From positions 95,869,073 to 95,933,072 of the forward strand of contig NC_060253.1 of NCBI RefSeq assembly GCF_921293095.1: a stretch of DNA of 64,000 bases. Reading direction: 5' to 3'. The stretch comes from Ischnura elegans. Its lineage: Eukaryota > Arthropoda > Insecta > Odonata > Coenagrionidae. The translations under genes were made by a program, and so were the position numbers. Position 1 is the stretch's first letter. Each line of letters starts with the position of its first letter. Of this stretch, positions 24,101 through 36,200 are shown piece by piece. Below the pieces are notes generated by a model, which saw only the letters and a program-made list of their open reading frames with translations, did no database searches and was not told where the DNA came from.

Positions 24101-27100
24101 TATTTATATTATAATAATTTACTTAATAGGTACCTCAGTCACATCAGAAAGTGTGTTGAGTCAAAATATAGCATCTTCCGCGTAGACCTACGTAATTTAT
24201 AAACTGAAAGTAGTTTGGTTAAAGAATTATGGCACGACTGTTTTTTCACACGACCGGGCAAAATGAGTACTTTGCCCATGATATGTGCATATATGATAAC
24301 AAACGATTTTTGTTAAAGTTAATCTTTATTTGTTGAAATTAGTACATTTATAGGTGATACAGATATAAAGGTACACGGCAGGTCGCGCGGCGTAATTTGT
24401 ACTCCACTGGTGACGGGTTCATCTTGCTGATCTAAAAAATAAGCTACAATACCTCGAACTTTGAAAACTCGCAATATAGGCAGTCAAAGTACATTGTAAG
24501 AATACACGAGACCATTATAGCCCAGAATGTACGTACAATGTCGAAATCCTTGGTTTTCAAAGATTGACGTATTTTATACGCCATCGCGCCCGGTCCAGGG
24601 TTATCAACTTTTATTTCATCCTATTTGTTAGTGGAAATTATATTTCAGAATGGTTCTTTTAGCACTGCTACTGAGGTAAACTGGTAGGTACTGAGTACAA
24701 GGTACTGAGGTATGTACTGAGTAAGTAAACTCCCTTTGGAGTAATGTGAATTACAAGTGTTCGAGATATATGGCATTTTATATTCGCTTTGTGTTCTTAT
24801 TAATTATGCCTGTACGCATATTGTTGCTTGCCGCGAGCTTTTAATGGTATGTGCTCTTGCAAGAGTGGTTTTCATTTTTAATGTGGAAGTTGGTCAGTAT
24901 AAGCAAAGAAAAAATTAACATTTTAGCGCACACCAACCCTTGTAGTCATCGTATCTCGGCGTTTGTAATGACACTGCTAAAATACCTAAACGCCATAATG
25001 ACGATAAAAAAATTGTCTCATGTCAATGATTGCTGCAATTATAATTAATGATAAACTAGACGCCGTATGATCACAATGAAGGCAACAAAAAATAATGCCA
25101 TGACGGAGACTTGAAACTCGGTCCTTCGGATAATATATTTCCTTCGACTCGTGCACTCTACCACTACCCCAACCGACCTATTGGGTAATGGAGGATATTT
25201 TGAATTTATATATATAACTTGTAAAAAGTAACGCATGAAAATTAATTAATTACAGCCTAACTAACGCCCTAATTGAAAAAGATGCAGCAAGGTACGCGGT
25301 CTCCCCTTGTTAGCCTTAACGTCTCGCATTTCTATGGAGCGTTGAACCTGTCCTCCTTATTCAAAAATTCAGTAACCATAAATACATCAAAGTTTGGTAT
25401 ACCATTTATAAATCGTTGGAATTTTCCTTCTCCCAACCAAGATTATCTTTTCTTGAACCCATCCTGGACAGCGAACCATTGCAACAACCAGCCAGCTCGG
25501 AAATAAGGCTAACATCCCATGATTCTAGTAGCGAAGGGCGAACGTTCCGGCCGGCGTGAATACATACGCAACGAATAAGTCTTGCAGCAAACGTCTGAAA
25601 TAGGTTTATTAGTTTGACTCGGTTCTTACAAAAAAAGTTTTGGCATGATAAACGGCATTGTGCCAAAATATACCCAGCGAAAAATAAATGCCATCATGCA
25701 TTTATTAAAGATTCAATGTGCTATTCGTACTACTCTTTCCAAACTTGAAGTTGACACGTAAATGAATATTAATATATTACGCAATGATGAAGTCGTTTAC
25801 TCAAAAGAGAAGCAGCCACATATATAATCTGAAGATATTTTATGACAGCAAAAAACGGATACCCTCAAATTCTGTAATTTTTCTATGCAATAATAGTGGT
25901 AGAACTAAACGGTGTAGAAGCTGCCTTCTGCTACTGCCTTGTGACGTCACGGCCAATATTCAACATGGACACCCGTTTTCGCGGCCTTTGAATTTTTCCA
26001 TATTTCAGACGGTCATCTCGAATCAAGTATTCACTATTAGGATTTAAACTGTGGTTTTACGACATTATGTTATTCTGAACTCTAATTTAAAAAATGTGTT
26101 TGGTGCATTTGAAACACTAGTGCACTTCCCTATTGTACAGTGTGTGCACTCACCTCTTGATAAGACATTTGTTGTGATGAGGACTTTTTCAAGTCCTTCC
26201 CTAAATCGATCCAAAACTGCTATCCTCTGATCAACGGTCAAGTCACCAGATAAAATAGCAACTGCATGACCGTCTTTTGACATCTTTTCTGACAGCCAGC
26301 TGGCAGTTTTCCTGGTCTGGTTTAGGAAGAAAATTTGTTCATCAGTGACCCCATACAGTTTAATGCAATAACCACACATAATTCACAGCCAAAAACACAT
26401 ATATACTCACATGGCAAAAAATCATGGCTTGTCCAATTGTTACAACTCCATATATATTTGATATTGCAGCGTACTTCTCTTCTTGAGTGTGGCACATGAC
26501 ATAGTATTGCTTAATATTATCCAAAGATTCTTCCTCCCTCTTGAGCCTAATGATTACTGGGTTTGAAACGATAGCTTCTGCAAATTCCATTACGTCTTGC
26601 TCATATGTTGCAGAGAAGAACATCATCTGACAACTTCGAGGTAAACACCTGAAAGAGCCATCATATTTGGAAATAAGATCTAAATAGGTCAAAGAAATAA
26701 GAATAAGCAACAATCGAACCAAACATATAAATAGCATACTGAAAGGAACCAGCAAACAAAAACAAACTCCATTCCATTCACCATTTCTTCTCTGCCATTT
26801 TCCCAGTAATGTGATCACTCGTCAGTGCTATAGGCACCTGGCTTTATTTTTGGCAGGAAAACATTGTTCATATCTTACCCTCCTGTTTTATTCGCCACGT
26901 CTAGAGGGCACTGCCCCAAATGTTAGGAAAGGTGGCTTCCAGTAATCGATCAGCAAGTATGTCTAGGGAGGATTCACTACAAGGTACTTTTAGGGTATAC
27001 GAACCATATGCATGACATTTAAAATGAATGGGATATGACATTCCTCACGGAATTTAATCTGAAGATTGACAACTTCAGTTCATCTAGTGTAGCGACAGAC

Positions 27101-28877
27101 TTAGTGCAGCAGGATCAAGTTTGACATTATCTATGCTTTTTTCCTTGAGAGGCAATTTTTTGTGCTCCAAAAAAACCATTCAATGAGAACCAATAGTTTC
27201 TCTAAGATTTGAATCAGCCCAAGAGTAGTGACATGGTAATCAATTCTACTGTGTTTAAAAGAACAGACACACTATAATATATCAGTTTTCTTGAAGCCCC
27301 CTAGTGAGGTTTTTGATTTTGAAGTTTTTAAAAATGAACAGACTGAAGCTGAGCCGGAAAACACTCCTAACATTGATATGAGAGACAATAAAACCTTCAA
27401 GCCAATCAAATAATTAGCAGTGGAGTTGTAGTAAAACATTATATAGGCACGTAAATACAAATTAAAGATGGGCAAACCAGTAATAAATAATTTTTAATTT
27501 AATAAATTCAATAATGGCAGACCAAAGAAAAAATTGTGATACATCTAGCCTGCAGAAGTGCACTTATGGAGAGAAAATGGCTCCTTCAGCATCCATCTGT
27601 CACTCACTTGTGAATCCTAAAACTTTGATCTTGATGGCCTTGAGTGGCAATCATGACATCTGCTTCATCCAACACAAAAACTGATATTTTAGATAGGTCG
27701 AAGAAACGGAGTTTCATTCCCCAATCTTGAACTTTACCCGGAGTACCAATTATAATATGATCGGTAAGGGTTGTGCCTCTTTCAACTGAAAATAAATCGA
27801 ATGCAGACTTTAATTAATTGGACGTTTCAGAAACTAAGGTTGTCTCTATGACACTAATGGAATTTCATAATTCACTTAAACAAAATAAAATTATGACATA
27901 GTTGAGCATGATATAATTTCATCCTTTCAAATTTTACCTTCCTCTCCTCTAACAGCCAATCTTATCTTTATCTCAGGACAGTATTGAGCCATTTTACTGG
28001 CTACTTCACCAGTTTGTACGGCAAGTTCATATGTGGGTGACAGGCATAGCACCTAAAATAAGAGAGCTCTCAATTAGTGAAACAAAAAAGATACAATCGA
28101 TTGCCATTAGCTCAATCACAATCGAATTTGATACCCTCAAAAGCAATGCCTATTGACTAACCTGGGGATAATTTTTGTTAGGATCGACACGGCTAAGCAT
28201 AGCTAACACAAAAGCGGCAGTTTTCCCTGTTCCTGACTGAGATTGAGCAATCATATTTTGGGGCCTGCAATCAAAAGCATGGTTCAATTACAGTCACGCA
28301 TATGTCAACATGGTAATTGAATGAGGCTGAGGAAGTTCAAGTAATGACGGAAAAAAGGTGTTCAACTCACGGATCTGCAAGGAGGGTCGGTAAAGCCGTT
28401 TCTTGAATCTTGGACGGCGAGTTGAACCCCATGGAGTACACACCCTTCAAAAGTTCAGGTTTCCTGAAAATACGGGGAATATTACCACCTACAAAAGCTA
28501 CTGCGATCCATAAGACTAGAAAATACTGTACTTACAAGTTTAATGCCTCGAATGACTTAACAGAATAAAGTGGGGAGTTGGGATCCTTGCACTGCACGCT
28601 AACATCGTTTTTATTTTCCACAAGACCCTTTCTAATTATTTTCTGCAGAAGAGAACGCTCCGCAGGAGATATTTCTTCCTCTTTCGGATCATCCGAGTCA
28701 GAGCTACTTTTAGATATTGCTACAGCTCCAACCTAAAGTCGAAAAATTCAAAGAAAATGTCTTAGTCACCACTCCTGAGGCATGAACCACTCAATACAGT
28801 GAGAAAACAATGATTACCTTCTTAACCAGCTTCTCCTGCTCCTCTGCATTGCGCGCCCAATCAACTTTCGCAGCCAT
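18164..28877 (-). CDS. DDX19: DEAD-box ATP-dependent RNA helicase DDX19/Dbp5 (Dbp80 in flies)
   Basis: This RNA-dependent ATPase remodels mRNPs at the cytoplasmic side of the nuclear pore and drives mRNA export; the family works with Gle1 and Nup214. Ten exons (minus): 28877-28818, 28732-28536, 28463-28371, 28264-28162, 28052-27938, 27785-27608, 26648-26411, 26316-26154, 18707-18513, 18228-18164 (TGA). All junctions are GT-AG, phases agree, and the product is 468 aa (human about 478). Visible motifs: Q motif FNSPSKIQ (99-106), Walker A SGTGKT (127-132), PTYELA, TPGKV, DEAD (229-232), SAT (261-263), [10 protein letters not shown] (413-422). The TIKQYYV-like and KREEE segments are typical of DDX19. 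The start is the first ATG, opening [13 protein letters not shown]. The N-terminal extension is shorter than in vertebrates. Intron 8 (18708-26153) is 7.4 kb and mostly transposons. No frameshift was found, so I take the gene to be functional. Confidence 0.96.
19330..19919 (-). mobile_element. CAGGGYTCCC-ended DNA transposon remnant
   Basis: This is an inverted, diverged copy of the element at 61160-61801. The end at about 19905-19919 is GAGAGGGAGCCCTG; internal shared blocks include AAGCCGTG-type motifs, GATTGGAAGACCGG and CACTCACAACCTT-type segments. The outer left end is decayed. CAGGG-type ends suggest hAT, but I found no 8-bp duplication. It lies in DDX19 intron 8. Confidence 0.6.
20124..20312. 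mobile_element. Tigger-like MITE remnant
   Basis: The left end TA-CAGTGGAAGCTCGGTATA is typical of pogo/Tigger termini, and the segment ends with CCACTG near 20312. The right boundary is uncertain because the inverted match is short. Confidence 0.35.
20911..22604 (+). mobile_element. Tigger/pogo-family DNA transposon, decayed
   Basis: The TIRs are CACCCATGTCTCGTATRGCG (20911 onward, inverted at 22604), flanked by TA on both sides (20909-20910 and 22605-22606), the duplication used by the Tc1/mariner/pogo superfamily. A second inner GCGCAAATTCG motif is present near both ends. Between the ends lies a broken transposase (separate entry). It is inserted in DDX19 intron 8. Confidence 0.8.
21555..22330 (+). 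pseudogene. Broken Tigger/jerky-type transposase
   Basis: Frame by frame on the plus strand, this segment shows a CENP-B-type helix-turn-helix start ([10 protein letters not shown], then [14 protein letters not shown]). Further on come parts of the DDE region (a degenerate metal-binding block, MIYHS followed by TPLDMK, then SDKRAWVTQ and FLDWF). Stops and frame changes interrupt it throughout and the C-terminal part is missing. It cannot encode a working transposase. Confidence 0.75.
23150..23577. mobile_element. Putative MITE with CATGAGG palindromes
   Basis: The ends AACCCTCTCATGCATGG (23150) and CATGAGGGGGTT (revcomp AACCCCCTCATG, ending about 23575) are inverted. Inside are two related palindromes, GTCCTTATATGAGGAT (about 23168) and TGTCCTCGCATGAGGACT (about 23421). 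A nearby AACATTGAGAGGGTTAA (about 22809) is similar to one end. I could not confirm a TTAA duplication on both sides. Confidence 0.45.
23932..24085 (+). pseudogene. Degenerate THAP-like zinc finger segment
   Basis: On the plus strand, a CxxC start (CSKCHL) is followed by RRYSFP. After a frameshift comes RNKWLKA and then FCFED, echoing the THAP pattern C-x2-4-C, FP, W, C-x2-H. The final His is not preserved and the frame is broken. If real, it would tie the host element to THAP-encoding transposons (P, Kolobok or ISL2EU groups). The match is short and speculative. Confidence 0.3.
25080..25195 (-). repeat. tRNA-like SINE head
   Basis: On the minus strand, TGGTAGAGTGCACGAGTCG resembles a tRNA 5' half with box A, followed by B-box-like GAGTTTCAAGTC. 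It lies inside the 2.5-kb element at 23601-26133, so it was inserted later or was captured. Confidence 0.4.
26649..27607. other. DDX19 intron 6
   Basis: This is the intron between DDX19 exons 6 and 7 (minus strand). The frames seen here read through exon 7 into intron or are shadows. I see no internal repeat or RNA gene. Confidence 0.7.
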
Positions 28878-30239
28878 AAGTCATTAACAAGTTAAAATAT
28901 CTCTTAAGAATACTTTCTTAGTCAAGGAAAAACAGTATGTCAATTCCTCGTTAATTTACGTCCAAATATCCAGATTTGCAGACTGGATTGGCCAGCGCGG
29001 TCGCGTGTTAAACTGTCATAGACACAGGTTCATGGAAAGTTGGATAAATCCGAATCGTCCAGGAACGTCTTAACCCCTAATACATTTTCGGCCGCTAGAG
29101 GAGCTGTTGAAGTGAGCACCTTGGGGTAGAGTTGGGTGGTGTAGGACCTTTCTTTTCTCCGCCTTCTGGAGAAGGGGATGATAAATCACTTGAAAATTAA
29201 CTCTATCATAACGTCATTTTTCTCTGAAACAGGAAGCTATGATACAACTAATTGCGAAAATCTAATACAGAAAATGAACATTTTCGTCCTCTATCACAAT
29301 TCGATTCTTCATTGTTTTGAAAGATATTAAGTTGGCCCAGAAAAGGTCATTCCAATTTACGGATTATCGCTCATGTAAATATGCTGTATTTTCGTTATTA
29401 CATTGGCAGTGTAATTATTAATTAACAATTATTATTATTTCACTTAGCAAAATATCACATTATGCCTGAAGTTCAATTATAACAGAAACAATTGTTCTTT
29501 AATGAGTATGAAGCAAGTAAACGTTTTTCCTGAAAGCAACTCCCATCCAAAACATTTCCAGTCATTCCGGCAGTCTTTGTTGATTGGTTTTGACGGTTGT
29601 GACAGGGTTCTTGGTTGTGACTATGATTAGGATAAAACAAAAGCGAAAGGCATAATAAAACTGTAGCCATAATAAAAAAAATACCATATATCTTTCATAA
29701 ATACACACATGGTCCATGGACACACCAATGCAAATGTTATTTACAAGTGATATTAATAATTAAAAGTCTCATATAAATGTTCCAATGTTTCCGGGAGATG
29801 TAAATTCTCGCACACGCACAAAGACCAGAAAACTTTTTTCTTAGAATGGAAATGCCTTTCAATATAAAGCTTTGTATCGCCCAATTAACCTTTTAAAGTG
29901 ACATTTTTCTGTTTTATTTCGAATTTAAGGTGTAGTGCGACATGGGGATAATTTCGATAAGTCTAATGACTACATTTCCATAACAACGAAAATAAAGCAG
30001 ACTCACTTCAGCGCCAATTTTTTGTATAAATTGGGATGACCTATTCTGGGCCAAGTTGTTGGTACTATTGTTCTCGTTCGAATCGATAGTTGCTACATCG
30101 ATAGTTTTCGATAAGAGGCGGGAAGTGTTTGTGTTTTTATTTTGGTGCATTAGAAGCGAATGGAACATTGTTTTGTTTCGATTCCTGCCAATACGTCTAT
30201 CTTTTTACCCTTTCTGGTCTACCTTTGTTGTTTTAAGCA
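28878..30239. promoter_or_regulatory. Divergent DDX19/RAD54B intergenic region
   Basis: The start codons of DDX19 (28877, minus) and RAD54B (30240, plus) face away from each other across 1,362 bp. The segment must hold both 5' ends. I see no obvious TATA box positioned for either gene, and a CpG-poor sequence overall. The short minus-strand frame at 29473-29670 has a hydrophobic start but nothing recognisable. Promoter positions are inferred from the gene layout only. Confidence 0.5.
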
Positions 30240-33200
30240 ATGAGAAAGTCACTTGCACCATCATTCAAAAGCGTCAACGCTCGACCTATGGGAAAACCAT
30301 TAGAAAACAATGTGCAAAATTCGTGTACAGGTGGTACGTAGTGTTGCTTTAAAGTGCTCGTCGATACTCTACCGTTTCTCTTATTATATAATTTTTAATT
30401 AAAGGAGGCTCGTCTGAGACTGTTCGCAGTGCAATCAGTATCCTTAACTTGTTGAAAGAGAGCACCGTATCATCTGGTGAAAACGACCTCCTGTGTCAAC
30501 AAACAACTGGGATCAATTACTCAGCCAACTCACCTTACAATGCGTTGCCTGTCAGCCAGTGTAAACGACCATTGGCTGATGCCTTCGATAATGTAGATGA
30601 AGAGGAATGCGTTCGAGTGCTACCTTCACCTAATGAGATGGTGACAGTTAAAAGGTGAGAAAACTAGATTCTCAAGTATTACCTAATTAATTGACATTAT
30701 GATAACGTGTTTCTTTTTTTTACAGGAAGTTCAATGTTGTGTGGGGAAAGTTGTCAAAGAAAAAGCATAAAAAATGGGAAGGTGATGGATTAGCTGAGAT
30801 AGGACCGAACTCTGTTATTTTGAAGGTGTGTTGATTTGTACCGGGCAATCAAATTTCAATCAAACGGTTAGCTCCTCTTGAAAAAGAGTTAATTTTAAAT
30901 ACTACCCTTGGAATATGCTCTGTTATAAGAATAATATGGTAATAGTCAGTTGGAAGAACTGTGGGAATCCATCTGTGAATTTGGGGCATTTCTTCAAACA
31001 TTTTCTAGTTTCTTCTCGTTCTCTTGTCTGTTATTGTATATTATTATACCTCATATAGGTTTGTTACTTTATATGTTGCTAAAATGCATTGTATTTACTT
31101 TTGAAGGATTGTGATGGCAAGATTCTTGGATCCACCAGAGGTGTTAAAACGGATGAACTGGAAGAGGGTAGCCGAGTGATTGTGGGGGGAAAGGAAATTG
31201 AGGTAATTTTCTTATTTAATCGTTTACAAAGTGGTGAATTCTATCCATTGTTGTACAATGGTGTCATAGAATTAATACTGCAACTCTGCTCAAAGTTCTT
31301 CCATTAATGTTCCCCAATGTCAGGGCTATCTTTCTCTGATAACAGAGATGAATTGTGTCCCAGCACCTTTTTCGGTAGACTGGAAGTTTTTCGACCAGGG
31401 AGAGCATGATTTTAGTATTACTGCAGTTGGACAAATTTGAAGTGGATGCATTTGCATTTTATCATATTTTTTACTTGGAGTAGTTGTCATGCTCTTGTAT
31501 GGGCAGTAGTATTTAGAAAAAGTAGTTGCGTAGTTCAAAGCAATCGATATAATTACAACTTACTATTGACAAATTCGTTTTAGTGAGGGTATATGGCTGG
31601 TGTTCGCTTCCCATCCGGTGGACCTGGGTTCAAATCCTGGCATTGTTGAAGATAATTCAGACTGCTCAATCCATACTTGAGTGCTCTGTGTGGGGCACAT
31701 CAAGTGCAGCACTCCATCCATCATTTGGGACATTAACCTGTGTTCCTGTTGGTGCCTTTCAATCGTAGTAGGCTAATTCTGATGCTTCATGTCTCTCTAT
31801 TCTTCTTTCCCTCATTGTGCGAATGGCCGGAGTTGTTGGTTGCAGGGTATCCAGCGACTGGGAAAATCGGAAATTATGCATGCATTATTCATGAATTTTT
31901 GCACCAACCGGGTTTTCAAAAAATGCATTTCAGATAAAAATTTTCCATTTCAACACCCATTTTCTGGCCTAAAATGTGTTTGTCATAATTTTAAGTGCAG
32001 TACCTAAATTAAACGAATGGGGATGAGTTGTTGCAGTGACTTCTAAAATTATGAGGGAGAAAAAAAATTACCCTTCACAGGGATGCATGCGTCAAAAGTC
32101 ACTGGACCAGTGCCCTAATACACCACGGAGGTAGTTGAGAGGGAGTGATTACTCAAGGCAACTGATTTTGCCCGAAATCTTTACATGCGAATATCTCTCG
32201 AACCCGGGCCTATGTGGAAGAATGCCGTGACACTTTTTCTGCCTTACCTAGATATAGTTTCAGAAAATAACATCAGCATCCAGATCCTGAACATCGCTCT
32301 CGCGATGTCTCCTTGTTAGTAGAATTTGTACAGCCGCATTGAAATGTGGAATGTCAGACAAGATAACAAGATGGAGATAGCTAGCACTCTTTGACATGAG
32401 TAAGATTCAAAAACACAAAGAAAAGAATGGGAGGTGACGTGACTCGCTTGAAGTGGCTTGGCTCGCATTGAAGAAATTTAAATTTTAAATGAAATGTGTG
32501 CTAACTAATATATTCCTTGTCCTTGTAAATACAAAATTATAATGTAAAACTATTGAAGTAATTTTGGTTGTTTTAAAATTCATATCTATCGTAGTAATCA
32601 CGTAACATTAACAATAATTTTGTAAAATTTCACTGGAAAACCGGGAATTGTGCGTACGTTTTTCTGCACTGATGGACTGGATGCCCTGGGTTGCCTCCAC
32701 CAAATATCTTGCTATCTTGTTATGGGTTATGGCCAATGTAACCCCATGTATCTAATTGACCCAGTTTTGGATAAGAGTGGATATATTAAGATGATAATTA
32801 TTTCACTATGTTGTTACAATGGGCCAGTTGCATGATTTTTTTTTACTTTGGTATATGAAAATATGATCAAATTGAGATGTGACAAAATAGTCCAGGTATT
32901 TTTTCAATGCGCCGTTATTAAGTAATCAGCGCTCAAAAATTCGATTTTTGAAAGTCATTTCAAACGGGCCACTTCTCCCGCCAACCGGATGTGACGAAAC
33001 ACCACTCGACGGAGGACAGCAATACGTTGGAGTTCTGGTGTAACGTTGGAAATGTTGGAAATTCATCCATTCTACATAGTTTTTTGGTGCCTACGAGAAG
33101 TATGGCTCAATCCAGCAAGTCTTATAGATACTGTTTCGTCCCGCACTGCCAGAGTACGACTAATAGGAACCCAGAAAAATTATTTTTTAATGGTCCTACG

Positions 33201-36200
33201 GATCCCGAACTGCGTAAGAAGTGGTTCACGGCGGCACGAAGAGATAAAATGCTCGGACCGAAAACCACTTTCTCTTGCTGCGAAGACCACTTCAATGTGA
33301 GTACCAGTGTTAAGATAAGTATGCTATATCGCAATTGTCTTTTCTTATAAGACATTCGCCGGCAGAAATGGGAGGTGCATTTTTCTTGATAACATAGATA
33401 TTGCTTTCTGTTAATATGCATTTCATTTACGAAATTTTTCTTTTAAATAGGTCACTGATGACGTCGAAAATATACTTGAGTATAGAATGGGAATGGTCTC
33501 AAAACTCTATCTGAAAAAGGGAGTCATTCCCCACATTTTCAGTTGTCAGAAAGATAGAGAGAGAAGCCATATCAGGCCCCAGCGAGCTGCAACTGTGAAG
33601 AGGCAGCGAATAAGTTTAGTGGCCGATGCCATGGAAGAGTGTCAGGAAATGGAACGGGTCAATGAATGCCTGAATGAAAGCCTTGGATCGACGGAATATC
33701 CTCTACCATTGCCAAATACTCCTGAGGATACACCTGGAATAAGCTGTGGCGAGAACAGTAAAGAAGAGAACTGCTCAAAAAATATTTCCGTGCAGGTACT
33801 TAGATTAATAATTATTATTATTTACGAGCTGGCACTTTTGCATGTTCATTTACAAGAACCAGAATAAGCTGTCATATTTAAATACAGAAATTACATAATC
33901 ACTGTTTTTGTAATGATAAATTAGGATTTTGTAAGTAGCTAAATCAACATCCTTGGAGGGTTTAATGTTTATGTTTTTGGGGGAATGGTCAGGGTCACAG
34001 TCCAACAAAGTATCTGAGGAAATACAGCAGGAGACTTTAATAATAATATACTTACTCTATGCTTGAAGGGAGTCTAAAAAAGCTTAATCCAAGCGTGATC
34101 CAACGGTATGAAAACTAGTATTAAATTGAGTGAGGCCTTGAATGGTAAAGCAATAATAGCCCTTGCTTTGGCTAAGAGTGGTGCTGCATTTAATAGTTGT
34201 TCATCAGTAGAAAAAAACTCTGAACAGTATTGAAATAAGATTGTACCCACTATTAATAACAGAATTTGTAAATTGAGAGAGGTGATAATATTTTCAGTGG
34301 AATTCATAAATTGCAGTGGGATTCATAAATTTCAAGAATCCTCCCTTCAATTTTTTTATTTTCTCAGGAACAATTTGCCATCAATAGTTAATGTATAAGG
34401 TGAATATGTAGAGAAATAATTGTAAATATTGAATGATAGACAAACTCTGGTGTAGGAATGATGAGAAGATTTCCTTAGCTTCCGAAATCATATCACAGTG
34501 CATGATATGGTTTTGACTAGTTCCGCTGGAAATTGTTCCTTGGGTTTTTGACTTGCAGTAAAGTTTGCAGCAGCATCCTATTAGTTCTCTTATCCACTGT
34601 TTGTTTTTAGGGAATTTTTATACATGACTATACATAACCACCATTGTATGTGCAAGATGGAAGATTTTAATTTGGGGATTTAGTGACGGATGTCATCAAT
34701 TTGGGGATAAATAAATGGATGCATGTTATATTCTTTAAATTAGACTATATCAAGTACTAATCCATCTTTGAATTTTCATTTACTTTAGGTTAACACAATG
34801 TTAAAAAATGTGAGAAGCAAGGGTGTTCAATGTTCTCCGAGAACAGTATCTAACAGTACGTCACCTCTGAAGTTGCCTAAGCAACCAAAGAAGGCAGTGG
34901 AAGACATGGAGCTCAGTGCTGAGGCATCATCATCTTCTGAAGAAGAAATGCAAGCCCCTTCAGATGACTCGTATGAATTTGGGGAAGAAGATATCCTTGA
35001 TTCATTTCCATTGGGTGGTGTGATGGATGTATCATCAGCCATCATCAAAAGGATAAAAGCTTATCCTAGACTTTATATAGGTCTACCAGTGGATTCATAC
35101 ACAGTAATTGAAAAGTTGTGTGAATTCACTAAATGTAAAGAGGGAGAAATCGTGTTGACTCTAAAGAAAATAAGACTAAATGAACAATTTGAAGTCCTCG
35201 GGCATGACTTTGGCATTAGCAAGAGTCAGGCCAGTCGCATATTTGCAAAGATTCTGCCCCTAATTTATAGTTACTTGAGAGGACTTATTATTTGGCCTTC
35301 CTCATTTGATATAAAAATGAATCTCCCCATTCCATTTCGGGCTAGATATGCCAAGGTGGAATCAATAATTGATTGTTTTGAAGTAGAGATTGAAAAGCCA
35401 TCGAATCCTTTGTCTCAGGCCCTTACATGGTCCGAGTACAAAAAGTGTAATACACTAAAGTACTTAGTTTCATGTACTCCAGATGGCCTAGTTAATTTTG
35501 TATCAAAAGGTTATGGAGGTCGTGCCAGTGATGCAGCCATAGTTGAGGATTGTGGGTTCCTTGAAGTTCTCCCATCAGGGGTATCAGTCATGGCAGATAG
35601 GGGGTTCAAGCACATAGATGGATTACTGACAAAGAAAGGTTGCCAGCTGGTAAGACCCCCTAGTGTTGCCTCAGGTGAGGTGCTAAACTCCATGCAGGTG
35701 AGGGAGACAAAGCAAATTGCTGCTTTGAGAATACATGTGGAGCGAGTTATTAGCAGATTAAGGGAATTCAGGTATCTTGTGCCCCATGCTTGCATATCTC
35801 ACAATGCCATCAGCAAAACAGATATGGTTGTTGCTGTGACATGTGGCATCATAAACTGTCAAGGAAGAATTGTGTAATGTCATTGAAATGTGCTCTGATC
35901 ATCAAAATACTTCTGTCTTTGGCTACCTTCACTGATAGCGCATTATCCTTACAGATACCTTTGATATGTCTTTTTTCAATTTATTCTTATTGTATATTTT
36001 TGTATCTTGTAGCATTGTTACAAAGTTCAGTTGTTATACCTTATGATGTCTTGCCTAAAACATACAAAATGCTTCCCACTGCAGCTGCATATTTGACTAT
36101 TTCCTTCCTTCAACTAAACAAATCAATGGCGTGAAGTAAGCAGCAGCACCATGACTGCTATTATTCTATGAAATATTTTATGAATAATTCAGATTCATAT

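Larger units (their letters stand above)
23601..26133. mobile_element. 2.5-kb DNA transposon with long TIRs
   Basis: The outer TIR ATAGGGAAGTGCACTA is perfect at 23601-23616 and inverted at 26118-26133. Similarity between the two arms continues for about 200 bp, to a perfect 17-bp pair GTGACGTCACAAGGCAG (23775-23791; inverted at 25934-25950). Inside is a second perfect 15-bp inverted pair GTCACCAGTGGAGTA (23794-23808; inverted at 24400-24414), possibly a nested insertion. A degenerate THAP-like segment lies at 23932-24085. The element ends 20 bp from the splice donor of DDX19 exon 8. Confidence 0.7.

Noticed and set aside
29473-29670. Minus-strand frame with a hydrophobic N-terminus between DDX19 and RAD54B
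   Set aside because: Short, no cysteine pattern or known family, and no splice or promoter evidence.
33122-33421. Minus-strand frame of 99 codons
   Set aside because: It is the shadow of the THAP exon on the other strand.
34827-35048. Minus-strand Ser/Glu-rich frame
   Set aside because: Shadow of the acidic linker of the transposase exon.
33102-35877. Domesticated host THAP gene
   Set aside because: It is enclosed by perfect TIRs with a target duplication and accompanied by the nuclease gene, so it is most simply a transposon gene.
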